Shown here: positions 1 through 7,322 of the stretch, in pieces | How positions within the stretch are numbered: position 1 is the first letter of the stretch | Layout of the letters: each line of letters starts with the position of its first letter | Assembly (NCBI GenBank): GCA_964568355.1 | Contig: CAZMRK010000516.1 | Span: forward strand, 1 to 15,444 | Length of the DNA: 15,444 bases | DNA from: JAJPJX01 sp964568355 | GTDB lineage: Bacteria; Acidobacteriota; Terriglobia; Bryobacterales; Bryobacteraceae | Reading direction: 5' to 3' | Notes under the pieces: model-generated | Told to the model about the DNA's origin: nothing | Databases searched by the model: none | Seen by the model: only the letters and a program-made list of their open reading frames with translations | Made by a program: the position numbers and the translations under genes

Positions 1-1257
1 GGCATGCCCGGTCGCCTGGCAGAACTGCTGATACGCCGCATTCGTCACTTCGGTCCGGTCGACATAGAAAGCCGGCAGGTTGTCCGGATGCCGGTCCTGC
101 CCCGCCAGAAAAGCCCCGGCGGGCACCAGCACCATCTCCCCCGTGGGAGTCGAAAGCGTCGGGCTCAACGTCGCTTCCACCGGCTTTTGCTCCACAACCG
201 CTTTGGATTGGGTGCGCGAAACATACAGCACAATTCCCACGATCATCGCCGCCAGTAGCGCGCCCCCCGCGGCGAACACCATCCAGCGTTTGGCGGCCGG
301 AGGCGCTGCTTCCTTCTGCTCCTCCTGGACTGCCGCCGCTCGCGGCCCCGTCACCACCTGCGCGCTCGTGGCCGCCGGAATGCCCGGCGCTTTCGCCGCA
401 CTGGCGGCCGCGGCGACCGTTGCGCTGGCGCCGCACATCTCCCGGAGAATCCGCTCGATCTCCTCCGCCACTTCCCGGAAGCTCGCCGGCCGCCCCGCCG
501 GATTCTTCGCCGTGCATCGCGCGATCAGCGTCCGCACCGGCTCCGGCACACCCGCCTGCTCCAGCGGCGAGAGATCCACCGGCTCATTGAGTATGCTGTA
601 AAAAATCCGCTCTACCGTATCACCCGCGAACGGCCTTACCCCCACCAGCAACTCGAAAAACAGTACGCCGAACGCATAGATATCCACCGGCTCGGCGATG
701 TTCTTCCCCGTTACCTGCTCCGGCGCCATGTAGAACGGCGTGCCCATCACATAGCCCGTGCGGGTCATATTCAACCCGGCCGTCTTGGCGATGCCGAAAT
801 CCATCAGCTTCACCACCCCGGCCGGGGTTAGGTAGATATTCTCGGGCTTGATGTCCCGATGGATGATCTGGTGCTCGTGGATAAAGCCGATGGCCCGCGC
901 GATCTGCAGGGCGATCCGCAGCTTGTCGGCCAGCTCGCCCACGCGGCCCCCGCGGATCGCCTGCCGCAGGTCTTCGCCCCGCAAAAACTCCATCACCATG
1001 TACGGGCGATGCTGGTCGTCCTCCCCGAAATCGTAGATGGCGATGACATTGTCGTGCTCCAGGTTGCCCGCCATGCGCGCTTCCTGCAAAAAGCGCGCCT
1101 TGGCCTCCGCATCGGCGCAACCCTCCTCGGTCAGGATCTTGACCGCCACGGTCCGCCCGATCACGGTATCCTTGGCGCGGTAGACATGGGACATGCCGCC
1201 GCCCAGGAATTTTTCCAGTTCGTATTTCCCGATGCGCGCGGGAAGCTGAAGAGCCAT
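1..1257 (-). CDS. Membrane Ser/Thr protein kinase (PknB-type) fused to an FGE-sulfatase/SUMF1-like domain, C-terminus cut by window edge
   Basis: 419 residues are visible; the frame stays open to base 1. Residues 12-280 form a complete, apparently active Hanks-type kinase domain: glycine loop LGGGMSHVY (18-26), lysine K40 in VAVK, alpha-C glutamate E59, catalytic loop HRDIKPEN (133-140), DFG (153-155) and a GTPFYMAPE activation-segment end. An Ala/Pro-rich linker and one hydrophobic segment (326-346) follow, so the kinase should be cytoplasmic and the tail extracytoplasmic. From residue 373 (GEMVLVPAGAFLAG, then a DRTEVTNAAYQQF stretch) the sequence matches the beginning of formylglycine-generating-enzyme-like domains. 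ATG at 1257 places the kinase motifs at normal distance from the N-terminus and has GGAGAG 9 nt upstream, inside a hairpin. Such kinases phosphorylate Thr/Ser of partner proteins. A PpkA-like role in T6SS control is possible but unproven, because unrelated genes separate it from the tss block. Confidence 0.93.
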   Translation of the reverse strand, partial: MALQLPARIGKYELEKFLGGGMSHVYRAKDTVIGRTVAVKILTEEGCADAEAKARFLQEARMAGNLEHDNVIAIYDFGEDDQHRPYMVMEFLRGEDLRQAIRGGRVGELADKLRIALQIARAIGFIHEHQIIHRDIKPENIYLTPAGVVKLMDFGIAKTAGLNMTRTGYVMGTPFYMAPEQVTGKNIAEPVDIYAFGVLFFELLVGVRPFAGDTVERIFYSILNEPVDLSPLEQAGVPEPVRTLIARCTAKNPAGRPASFREVAEEIERILREMCGASATVAAAASAAKAPGIPAATSAQVVTGPRAAAVQEEQKEAAPPAAKRWMVFAAGGALLAAMIVGIVLYVSRTQSKAVVEQKPVEATLSPTLSTPTGEMVLVPAGAFLAGQDRHPDNLPAFYVDRTEVTNAAYQQFCQATGHA

Positions 1258-1258
1258 C

Positions 1259-1272
1259 GGAGAGTTCTCTCC
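1259..1272 (-). promoter_or_regulatory. Hairpin covering the ribosome-binding site of the kinase gene
   Basis: Read on the minus strand, GGAGAG-AA-CTCTCC lies immediately before the kinase ATG with one base between. The left arm is the only good Shine-Dalgarno sequence, and its perfect complement sits between it and the start codon. If the stem forms (six pairs, or five with a GAAC loop), the ribosome-binding site is hidden. The pairing is seen directly; control of translation is inference. Confidence 0.4.
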
Positions 1273-1288
1273 GCGAGGTTAGCACAGT

Positions 1289-1344
1289 CGCCACATGGTG
1301 GCGCACGCACTCCTGCGTGCAGCGTCGCGACTCCTCGCGACGCT
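1289..1344. repeat. Three consecutive perfect hairpins (REP-like palindrome cluster)
   Basis: Three perfect inverted repeats lie end to end. CGCCAC/GTGGCG is at 1289-1303 with a 3-nt loop. GCACGCA/TGCGTGC is at 1303-1320 with loop CTCC. AGCGTCGCGA/TCGCGACGCT is at 1321-1344 with loop CTCC, a 10-bp stem overlapping the MBOAT stop codon (1343-1345). No T-run follows on the minus strand, so this is not a classic intrinsic terminator, although the stems could still stop transcription or protect the 3' end of the mRNA. The shared CTCC loop suggests a palindromic intergenic repeat family. Confidence 0.7.
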
Positions 1345-2719
1345 AAAACTGAAAATAAATAAACGGAATCTTTTCGCCGGCCGTAAACAACGCCGTCACA
1401 AACAGCAGCACACCCGTGCAGGTCGAAACCAGCCACAGCGGCCCGCTCCCCACCCGGTCGAACACCTGCCGCCGCTCCTCCAGCACCGCCAGCGCCAGGG
1501 CAAGCCCCACCAGGACGGCCAGGACCGGCTCCACCGGAACGGAAGCGTGGCGCCATTCCGCCAGCGCGCCCAGGATCGCGAAGGCCTGGTGCAGGCTGGA
1601 GGCGCGAAAAAAGATCCACCCCACCGACACCAGCAGAAACGTCGCCACGCAGCGCGGCAGACTGGCCGCCGTCCACTTGCCGTCGCTCCGCCGCGAAATG
1701 CCCAGCAGGCGCTCAGCCGCCAGCAGAAGGCCGTGATATCCGCCCCACACGACGAACGTCCAGTTGGCGCCGTGCCATAGCCCTCCGATCAGCATAGTCA
1801 GCAGCAGATTGCGATAAGTCCGCAGCCGCCCGTTGCGATTCCCTCCCAGCGGGATGTACACATAGTCGCGCAGCCACGAAGAGAGCGAGATGTGCCACCG
1901 TCGCCAGAAATCGGTGATACTCACCGCCAGGTAGGGACGCCGGAAATTAACCGGAAAGTGAAAGCCCAGCAGCAGCGCCGAGCCGATGGCGATGTCGGTG
2001 TAGCCGGAAAAATCGAAAAAGATCTGCGCCGAAAAAGCCAGTACCCCGGTCCAGGCGCCAGTATCCGGCGGACCGGCGAAATAGCGATCCGCAATGAGCG
2101 CGAGATTGTCCGCCAGCACCACCTTCTTCGCCAGGCCGAGCACAATCAGCACCGCGCCCCGGCCGATCTCTTTCCGGTCCGGCGGGACCCAGTGCATCAG
2201 GTCCGCGAAGAACTGATGCGCCCGCACGATGGGACCCGCCACCAGTTGCGGAAAAAAGGCGATGAAGAGCGCATAGTCGGGAAAACACCGGATCGCCGCC
2301 TGTTCGCCGCGATAGACATCGACCACGTAGGAGATGCTCTGAAACGTGTGGAAGCTGATCCCCAGTGGAAGAATGATCGAAAGCCGCCACAGGCCCGGCT
2401 CCAGCCCCAGTAGCGAAGCCACCGTCGACGCCGTGAAATTGTAGTACTTGAAAAAGCCCAGAAAGCCCAGATTGGCAGCCAGGCTGAGCAGCAGCGCCAG
2501 CTTGCGGCGCCGTCCGCCGCTGCCCTCGATCCAGATCGCCGCGCAATAATCGATTACCGTGAGGCCCGCCAGCAGGGGCACGAAGCGCCAGTTCCAGCTC
2601 GCGTAAAAAAAGTAGCTGGCCAGTAGCAGGATCGCGTGCCGGTAGCGCTCCGGCGAGAGATAGAACATCACCGCGACCACCAGGAAGAAGACGAAATAGG
2701 CGTAGGTGGAAAAGAGCAT
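1343..2719 (-). CDS. MBOAT-family membrane O-acyltransferase (AlgI/DltB-like)
   Basis: 458 residues, the usual length for the AlgI/DltB branch of membrane-bound O-acyltransferases, with roughly ten hydrophobic segments. Conserved signatures are present: LGISFHTFQSISYVVDVYRG, FFPQLVAGPIVR, FFDFSGYTDIAIG, the DFWRRWHISLSSWLRDY stretch containing H276, and GGLWHGANWTF with the presumed catalytic histidine H316. Family members move acetyl or other acyl groups across the inner membrane onto an extracytoplasmic acceptor such as exopolysaccharide, peptidoglycan or teichoic acid. The ATG lies one base after the TGA of the upstream SGNH-like gene (TGAAATG) with no clear Shine-Dalgarno sequence, which points to translational coupling. 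The pair resembles AlgI with AlgJ/AlgX, or PatA with PatB. No polysaccharide-synthesis genes are nearby, so the acceptor is unknown. Confidence 0.95.
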   Translation of the reverse strand: MLFSTYAYFVFFLVVAVMFYLSPERYRHAILLLASYFFYASWNWRFVPLLAGLTVIDYCAAIWIEGSGGRRRKLALLLSLAANLGFLGFFKYYNFTASTVASLLGLEPGLWRLSIILPLGISFHTFQSISYVVDVYRGEQAAIRCFPDYALFIAFFPQLVAGPIVRAHQFFADLMHWVPPDRKEIGRGAVLIVLGLAKKVVLADNLALIADRYFAGPPDTGAWTGVLAFSAQIFFDFSGYTDIAIGSALLLGFHFPVNFRRPYLAVSITDFWRRWHISLSSWLRDYVYIPLGGNRNGRLRTYRNLLLTMLIGGLWHGANWTFVVWGGYHGLLLAAERLLGISRRSDGKWTAASLPRCVATFLLVSVGWIFFRASSLHQAFAILGALAEWRHASVPVEPVLAVLVGLALALAVLEERRQVFDRVGSGPLWLVSTCTGVLLFVTALFTAGEKIPFIYFQF

Positions 2720-2720
2720 T

Positions 2721-3791
2721 TCAGCAGAAATGCCGGAGGATGAACTCCGCCAGCCCGGCGGTGAACGCCTCCCGGCCGGCGCGGTTCAAATGGAAGGCAT
2801 CGAAGAAATAGGCGGGTTTTTCGAGAGATTGAAACAGGGTTTCGTCCGCTACCACGACGTGGCGCCGCGATGCCAGCGAGCGGATCGAACTGTGCGGATC
2901 AAAGCGCGCGTAGTGCGCGATCGGCCAGGGATTGCGCGGCACGCGGACGATCAGAAACCGCGTGCCGCCGGAGGTGTAGGGCTCGAGCAGGCGGCCCAGC
3001 CAGTAGGAACGGAACTGGCGGTAGTGGCCGGTCTGGGGAGAGGGCGGCCGGTGAATCAGCGCTTCGAGCGCCGGGTCGCCCGGAGAAATGACGCGCGGGC
3101 TCCCTTCGTAGCCGTAACTCCGGTCCGTCACATGCTCCCGGAAATCCCGAACCGCCGCCAGGCGCGCTTGCGGATGACGAAGGAAGTCGCGCAGGTCGTC
3201 GCGGTAGGCGAGGCCTTCGACCAGGCTCTCGCGAAGCGCCCCCCACCGGGCATCCCACTTGCGAAAAGAGAACACGAACTCCGGGATATCCGAGAACCGC
3301 AGGACCGGCTGCACGATGTGCTGATCGGTCGGCTCATCGTCGTGGTCCCAGGCCCCGTCTTCGTCGTCATAATCGTCCACGGGAATCACAATAACCGGGT
3401 AGCGGTCCCGCCGCGGGTCCAGAGCCCGCAACAGGTAGAACCAGGAGCGCACGCTCGACCCCGGAATAGCGGCGTTGACAAACCGCACCCGCCCGGCGGC
3501 CTGCCGGTCGGCCAGCCTGGGCGAGAATCCCTCGGTGATGCGGGAGTCTCCTAACAGGAGAACCGGTTTGGGGGGACCGGACGGCGTCGCCGCCGCGATT
3601 CGCACAGCAGCCTGAAAGCTGCCCGCATAGGATTCCGGCGCGACCATCTGGCTGTACAGCCCGCTGCGAAAAACAGCGCCGTCCAGCAGAAACAATACGG
3701 CCAGCGAACCGATCGTCACCGCCCCCAAGTGCCTGAGTGTGGGGCCCTTCTTCAAACGGATAGGATAAACTTCCGCGCCGCCCCGAAGCAA
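2721..3791 (-). CDS. SGNH-hydrolase-like membrane-anchored protein, partner of the MBOAT acyltransferase
   Basis: About 356 residues. A basic N-terminus and one hydrophobic segment (about 22-41, LGAVTIGSLAVLFLLDGAVF) suggest a membrane-anchored protein with an extracytoplasmic catalytic domain. SGNH/GDSL features are LLLGDSRITEGF with the presumed nucleophile S83, an NAAIPGSS stretch that could hold the block-II glycine, and DAFHLNRAG near the C-terminus with D331 and H334 as the Asp-His pair. With the adjoining MBOAT gene this matches two-protein O-acetylation systems, where the SGNH member completes acyl transfer outside the membrane. The start is uncertain. TTG at 3791 is the earliest codon after an in-frame TGA (3804-3806), with GGCGGA just upstream; TTG at 3755 is an alternative. 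Residue numbers use the 3791 start. The polysaccharide substrate cannot be told from the sequence. Confidence 0.8.
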   Translation of the reverse strand: MLRGGAEVYPIRLKKGPTLRHLGAVTIGSLAVLFLLDGAVFRSGLYSQMVAPESYAGSFQAAVRIAAATPSGPPKPVLLLGDSRITEGFSPRLADRQAAGRVRFVNAAIPGSSVRSWFYLLRALDPRRDRYPVIVIPVDDYDDEDGAWDHDDEPTDQHIVQPVLRFSDIPEFVFSFRKWDARWGALRESLVEGLAYRDDLRDFLRHPQARLAAVRDFREHVTDRSYGYEGSPRVISPGDPALEALIHRPPSPQTGHYRQFRSYWLGRLLEPYTSGGTRFLIVRVPRNPWPIAHYARFDPHSSIRSLASRRHVVVADETLFQSLEKPAYFFDAFHLNRAGREAFTAGLAEFILRHFC

Positions 3792-4309
3792 CGAATCCGC
3801 CGGTCACACCCATTGCGAATTTTTTTTGAGCGCTTCTGTCCCCGGATTTTCAGCCACTTGCCGCGCCGCCGCGGCTGCCGGCGAAACGGGATCGCCACAC
3901 CCCTCCGCTACCATGGAATCGGGAAGAAGAGTTGCTCGTTCACCGGAGCAAGTACGCATCAGCCAAAGGCCGGGGCCCCGCCAGGCGGATGTACCCAGGT
4001 GTTGCTGCCTCTTTCGAAGTCCCTTCACCGGGAGGACGGAAGAGAAAAGGAATCGATTCCTTCGCGCTGGCAAACGCGAACAAAAAAATCTACATCACCT
4101 CCCGCCGCGGCGGCCAGCCGCGGCCCTTCAAATCAAAAACTTTCCCCTCCTCGGGGCCGCAGTGTGCCCGCCCAGTACTGTGTTCTAAATCTAAAACTGG
4201 CACACCCAAGATGCCAAGCCTTGTGGGGCCGGTTTCAGCCGGCGCCGGACTTCAGTCCGGCAAACCGCGCATTTTTTCACATCCCCGTCAGCAAGCGGAC
4301 CAATCAAAC
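3792..4309. other. Gene-free stretch of about 520 bp between the ADOP and SGNH genes
   Basis: I see no convincing gene here on either strand. Short open frames exist, but none shows a recognisable motif or good start context. The stretch holds a perfect 7-bp GC stem CCGCGGC/GCCGCGG (4105-4123, loop GGCCA), the hairpin series at 4198-4261 annotated separately, and an eight-base T-run near 3831. A promoter for the SGNH/MBOAT pair should lie here, but no convincing -10/-35 pair could be picked. Confidence 0.6.
4198..4261. repeat. Three adjacent hairpins downstream of the ADOP gene (REP-like element or bidirectional terminator)
   Basis: Three inverted repeats are spaced closely: TGGCA/TGCCA at 4198-4216 (9-nt loop), GCCGG/CCGGC at 4228-4243 (loop TTTCAG) and GCCGGACT/AGTCCGGC at 4244-4261 (loop TC). 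The second and third abut without a gap. The last stem ends about 50 bp beyond the ADOP stop codon, so the element could end or stabilise that transcript, but there is no U-run. The layout is typical of a mobile palindromic intergenic repeat; copy number in the genome cannot be judged here. Confidence 0.6.
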
Positions 4310-7081
4310 TCACTCGTGCCGTACGGCCGTCATCGGATCGATTCGAGAAGCCTTCCTCGCCGGCACGTAACCAGCCAAAAGCACGGAGCTGAGGAGAATG
4401 GCTGCCGCCGCCACCAGGGCAGCCGGGCTATTTGGCTTTACACCGAAAAGAAAAGATTCGACGAATCGCGATATGCTGAGCGCCGTAGGCACGCCGATCG
4501 CGAGCCCCACCGCCGCCAGCACAAGGACCTGGCGCAATACCATCCAAACGACAGTACCGCGCTGCGCTCCCAGCGCCATCCGGATCCCGATCTCGCCGGT
4601 GCGCCGCGCGACCGTGTAGGTCATCGTGCCGTACAAACCGACACAGGCGATGAGCAATGCCAGGAAGGCGAAGCCGGTGCAGAGCCTCGCGAGGATGATC
4701 TCCTGGTTCATCATCTGATCGATCTGGGCTGCCTGGGTTTTGACATTCGTCACCGGAATGCGCGCATCCGCCTGGTGCACAATCTCGCGCACCGTATGGA
4801 CGTAGCGAAGCGGGTCGCCGCTGGTACGAAGCGCGAACGTCATCTCCTCCACCGGACGGTACGAGCGCTGGCCGAACGGCAGATACACGATTTCGCGAAA
4901 CTCGCCCTTGAGAGCCCCATAGCGCGCGTTCCCGACAACCCCCACGATCTCGACTTCCTGATCTCGTAGAGGTGGTAGACGATGAATCGAAAGATGCTGG
5001 CCAAGCGGATTCCGATCGCCGAAGTACGTCTTGACGTAGGCTTCGCTCACCACGGCGACGGCCGCTGAGCCGGGCTGGTCGCGCTCGTCGATCCCGCGCC
5101 CGAGCAGCACGGGAATCTGCATCGTCCCAAAGAAATCGGCTCCCGTCGTCAAAACATGAGGAGCTTTTCCCGGCTTTGGCTGCATGCCTACCGGCAGCAC
5201 CTGGCTCAACAACGTGCCTTCCCCCAGCAGCGGCGAATGAGAGGCAGTTGCGCCACGCACGCCCGGAATCGCGCTGAACCGCTTTTGCAAATCCATGTAG
5301 AACGTGGTGAGTTCCGGATCCCGGTGTCCCGCCTGCCGCGCATTCAGTCGGAACAGCAGCACGTTTTCGCGGTTAAATCCCAACTGGACCGACTGCAGAT
5401 TCGACAACGTCCGCACGAACAATCCCGCCGCGACGAGCATCAGCAGGGAGATGCCGAACTGGGCCGCCACCAGTATCTGACCCAGGCTCGCGCGGCGGAA
5501 GGAACGCTGCGAACCCGCCCCTCCCGTCCGCATTTCTTTTAAGGCCGATATCAAATCCACGCGCGTCGACTGAAGCGCCGGAGCCAGCCCGAACAGCAGC
5601 CCTGTCACCAGCGATAGCGCTACAGCCGCGCCCAGCACGCGCCAACTCAAATCCGGGTGCAGCGTGAAGTCCGGGCTTCCGTTCGCCAGCAGGAGCGTCA
5701 GGAACCGGATTCCCCACACCGCGAAGGCCACTCCCATGGCGCCGCCGATCGCCGCCAGCAGCACGCTCTCCGTCAACAGTTGCCGGATTACGCGGAATCG
5801 TCCCGCACCGATACTGAGCCGCACCGCCATTTCCCGCCTGCGCGTCGTAGCTCTCGCGAGCAGCAGATTCGCGACATTGGCGCAGGCAATCGCCAAAATC
5901 AGCGCCACCATGGCGAGCAGCACGTACAGGGGTTTCGAGTACTGCCGCCGCAGCGTATTGAGCCCCGTCGCGCCCTCGCGGATCAGCAGTTCGGGAAGCT
6001 GCGCGCGCTCCCGATCGTTGGCCGCCGTGGAGTCGACCCATTGGTGAAACAGGGGGCCAAGCGTGGCCTGCGCTTGCGGCAGGCTCACGCCCGGACGCAG
6101 GCGCCCCATCATTTCGAGCCAATAGTAGTTCTGGTCGAGATAAGCAGCGGCATCGTTCGCACCGAACCTTAGCCGGAGCACCAGGCCCGTGCGGAGCGGG
6201 ATATAGAAATCGGGCGCTGCCGCGGGATCTACGCCGAAGAATCCAGGGGGCGCGACTCCCGCCACCGTGAACGGAATGTTGTTGATCAGGATGGATTGGC
6301 CCGGCGCGCTCGCCGCATCGCCGAAGCGCCGTTGACTGAAGGGAAAACTCAGGACAACGATGGTCGGCGCCCCAGCGCGATCGTCATCCGGAAGAATCAG
6401 GCGCCCGGCAGCCGGCGACACCCCGAGTCCGCGAAAATAGTCTCCGGAAACAAACTCGCCGTCGGCCTGTTCGGCCTGGCCTTTCACCATCACGTTCACC
6501 TTGCGCGTGGGATAGTAGGCGAACACGCTCGAAAAGACCGCGCCGGATTTGGTCCGGATGAGATCGAAGGCGGGATAAGGAAAAATAGCGGCTCCCCCTA
6601 CCCACTTTTCTTCACTCCAGGCGCTGCCAATCATGGTGTGCATCACGAAATCGCTTCCGGTGAGGTTCACACGCCAATTCAATACAGCCAGCGATTCGGG
6701 ATCTGAAACCGGCAGCGAGCGCAGCAGGAGAGCGTCCATGAAGCTATAGATTGCCGTGTTGGCTCCGATGCCGAGCGCCAGGGACAGAATCGCCAGCACG
6801 CTGAACGTCTTGTTCGCCGCGATGCTCCGGAATCCGTAGCGGCAGTCCTGCGCGAGCTGTTCCAGGCAGGTCCAAGTCCATGCGGCGCGGGTTTCCTCCT
6901 GTACGAGAGCGAGGTTGCCCATGTCCCGGCGGGCTGCGTGGCGGGCCTCTTCGCCGCTCAATCCCCGGGCTTGGCGCTCTTCGGCTTCTTCATCGAGATG
7001 AAATTGGAGTTCATCTCGGAGATCCTCTTCCCACCGGCGGCGGTGCAGCAAAAATCTCAGCTTTTGAAAGAATAGGCTCAT
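4310..7081 (-). CDS. ABC-type permease of the acidobacterial duplicated orphan permease (ADOP) family
   Basis: 923 residues, complete. Residues 1-80 form the charged N-terminal prefix typical of the family (RWEEDLRDELQFHLDEEAEE). The first MacB-like unit follows: a membrane segment at about 93-117, a large periplasmic domain to about 380, then an FtsX domain with segments near 384-405, 430-455 and 475-500. The second unit repeats this: a segment near 530-556, a periplasmic domain, and a second FtsX domain at 800-923 ending in the signature ASRIDPMTAVRHE. Both copies carry the RRREMAVRLSIGA / RRTGEIGIRMALGA box. MacB relatives work with an ATPase in efflux or mechanotransmission; none is encoded beside this gene, hence 'orphan'. 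The substrate is unknown. The start is well supported: AGGAGG (7086-7091) lies 4 nt before ATG. An operator-like repeat pair lies 135-180 nt upstream. Confidence 0.95.
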   Translation of the reverse strand: MSLFFQKLRFLLHRRRWEEDLRDELQFHLDEEAEERQARGLSGEEARHAARRDMGNLALVQEETRAAWTWTCLEQLAQDCRYGFRSIAANKTFSVLAILSLALGIGANTAIYSFMDALLLRSLPVSDPESLAVLNWRVNLTGSDFVMHTMIGSAWSEEKWVGGAAIFPYPAFDLIRTKSGAVFSSVFAYYPTRKVNVMVKGQAEQADGEFVSGDYFRGLGVSPAAGRLILPDDDRAGAPTIVVLSFPFSQRRFGDAASAPGQSILINNIPFTVAGVAPPGFFGVDPAAAPDFYIPLRTGLVLRLRFGANDAAAYLDQNYYWLEMMGRLRPGVSLPQAQATLGPLFHQWVDSTAANDRERAQLPELLIREGATGLNTLRRQYSKPLYVLLAMVALILAIACANVANLLLARATTRRREMAVRLSIGAGRFRVIRQLLTESVLLAAIGGAMGVAFAVWGIRFLTLLLANGSPDFTLHPDLSWRVLGAAVALSLVTGLLFGLAPALQSTRVDLISALKEMRTGGAGSQRSFRRASLGQILVAAQFGISLLMLVAAGLFVRTLSNLQSVQLGFNRENVLLFRLNARQAGHRDPELTTFYMDLQKRFSAIPGVRGATASHSPLLGEGTLLSQVLPVGMQPKPGKAPHVLTTGADFFGTMQIPVLLGRGIDERDQPGSAAVAVVSEAYVKTYFGDRNPLGQHLSIHRLPPLRDQEVEIVGVVGNARYGALKGEFREIVYLPFGQRSYRPVEEMTFALRTSGDPLRYVHTVREIVHQADARIPVTNVKTQAAQIDQMMNQEIILARLCTGFAFLALLIACVGLYGTMTYTVARRTGEIGIRMALGAQRGTVVWMVLRQVLVLAAVGLAIGVPTALSISRFVESFLFGVKPNSPAALVAAAAILLSSVLLAGYVPARKASRIDPMTAVRHE

Positions 7082-7215
7082 TGTCCCTCCTGCCCGGCTG
7101 GTTCAGAACATGATTGCGTGTTTGCAGACACTTACCGAGCCCCGACCGTGAGAGAGCGGTGACTGCGAGGTTTTTCAGCAAGCTCATAGGGACCCGGCCG
7201 GCCGCCGGCGCTGCA

Positions 7216-7258
7216 TTGTGTAGGTATTCTACTACGGATTGTGTAGAGTTTCTACTAC
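7216..7258. promoter_or_regulatory. Pair of operator-like 20-bp direct repeats upstream of the ADOP gene
   Basis: Two copies of TTGTGTAG-N3-TTCTACTAC stand at 7216-7235 and 7239-7258, repeating every 23 bp and identical at 17 of 20 bases; only the central three differ. Each contains a GTAG-N5-CTAC dyad. Paired dyad repeats about two helical turns apart are typical of repressor binding sites, and the TGTAG/CTAC half-sites recall BlaI/MecI-type operators. The site is 135-180 nt before the ADOP start and just beyond the end of the sheath-fusion gene. The repeats are seen directly; the bound regulator is unknown. Confidence 0.55.
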
Positions 7259-7322
7259 TACTGGTGAGCCACTGTTTGGGCGATCGACCGCTATTGGCGC
7301 AGGCGCTGCTGTTTCGAGCGCT

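Noticed and set aside
620..1306. Long minus-strand open frame over the kinase gene
   Set aside because: It lies in a different frame from the kinase; the true frame carries all kinase motifs and continues to the left edge.
3804..4073. Minus-strand open frame of 89 codons in the gap before the SGNH gene
   Set aside because: Low-complexity Ala/Arg-rich product with no domain and no good ribosome-binding site; it is most likely chance in GC-rich DNA.
3932..4969. Plus-strand open frame of 345 codons overlapping the ADOP gene
   Set aside because: Arg/His-rich product typical of an antisense GC-rich frame; the ADOP gene on the other strand has clear family motifs.
7145..7160. Small inverted repeat ACCG/CGGT upstream of the ADOP gene
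   Set aside because: Only four pairs with an eight-base loop, which is expected by chance at this GC content.
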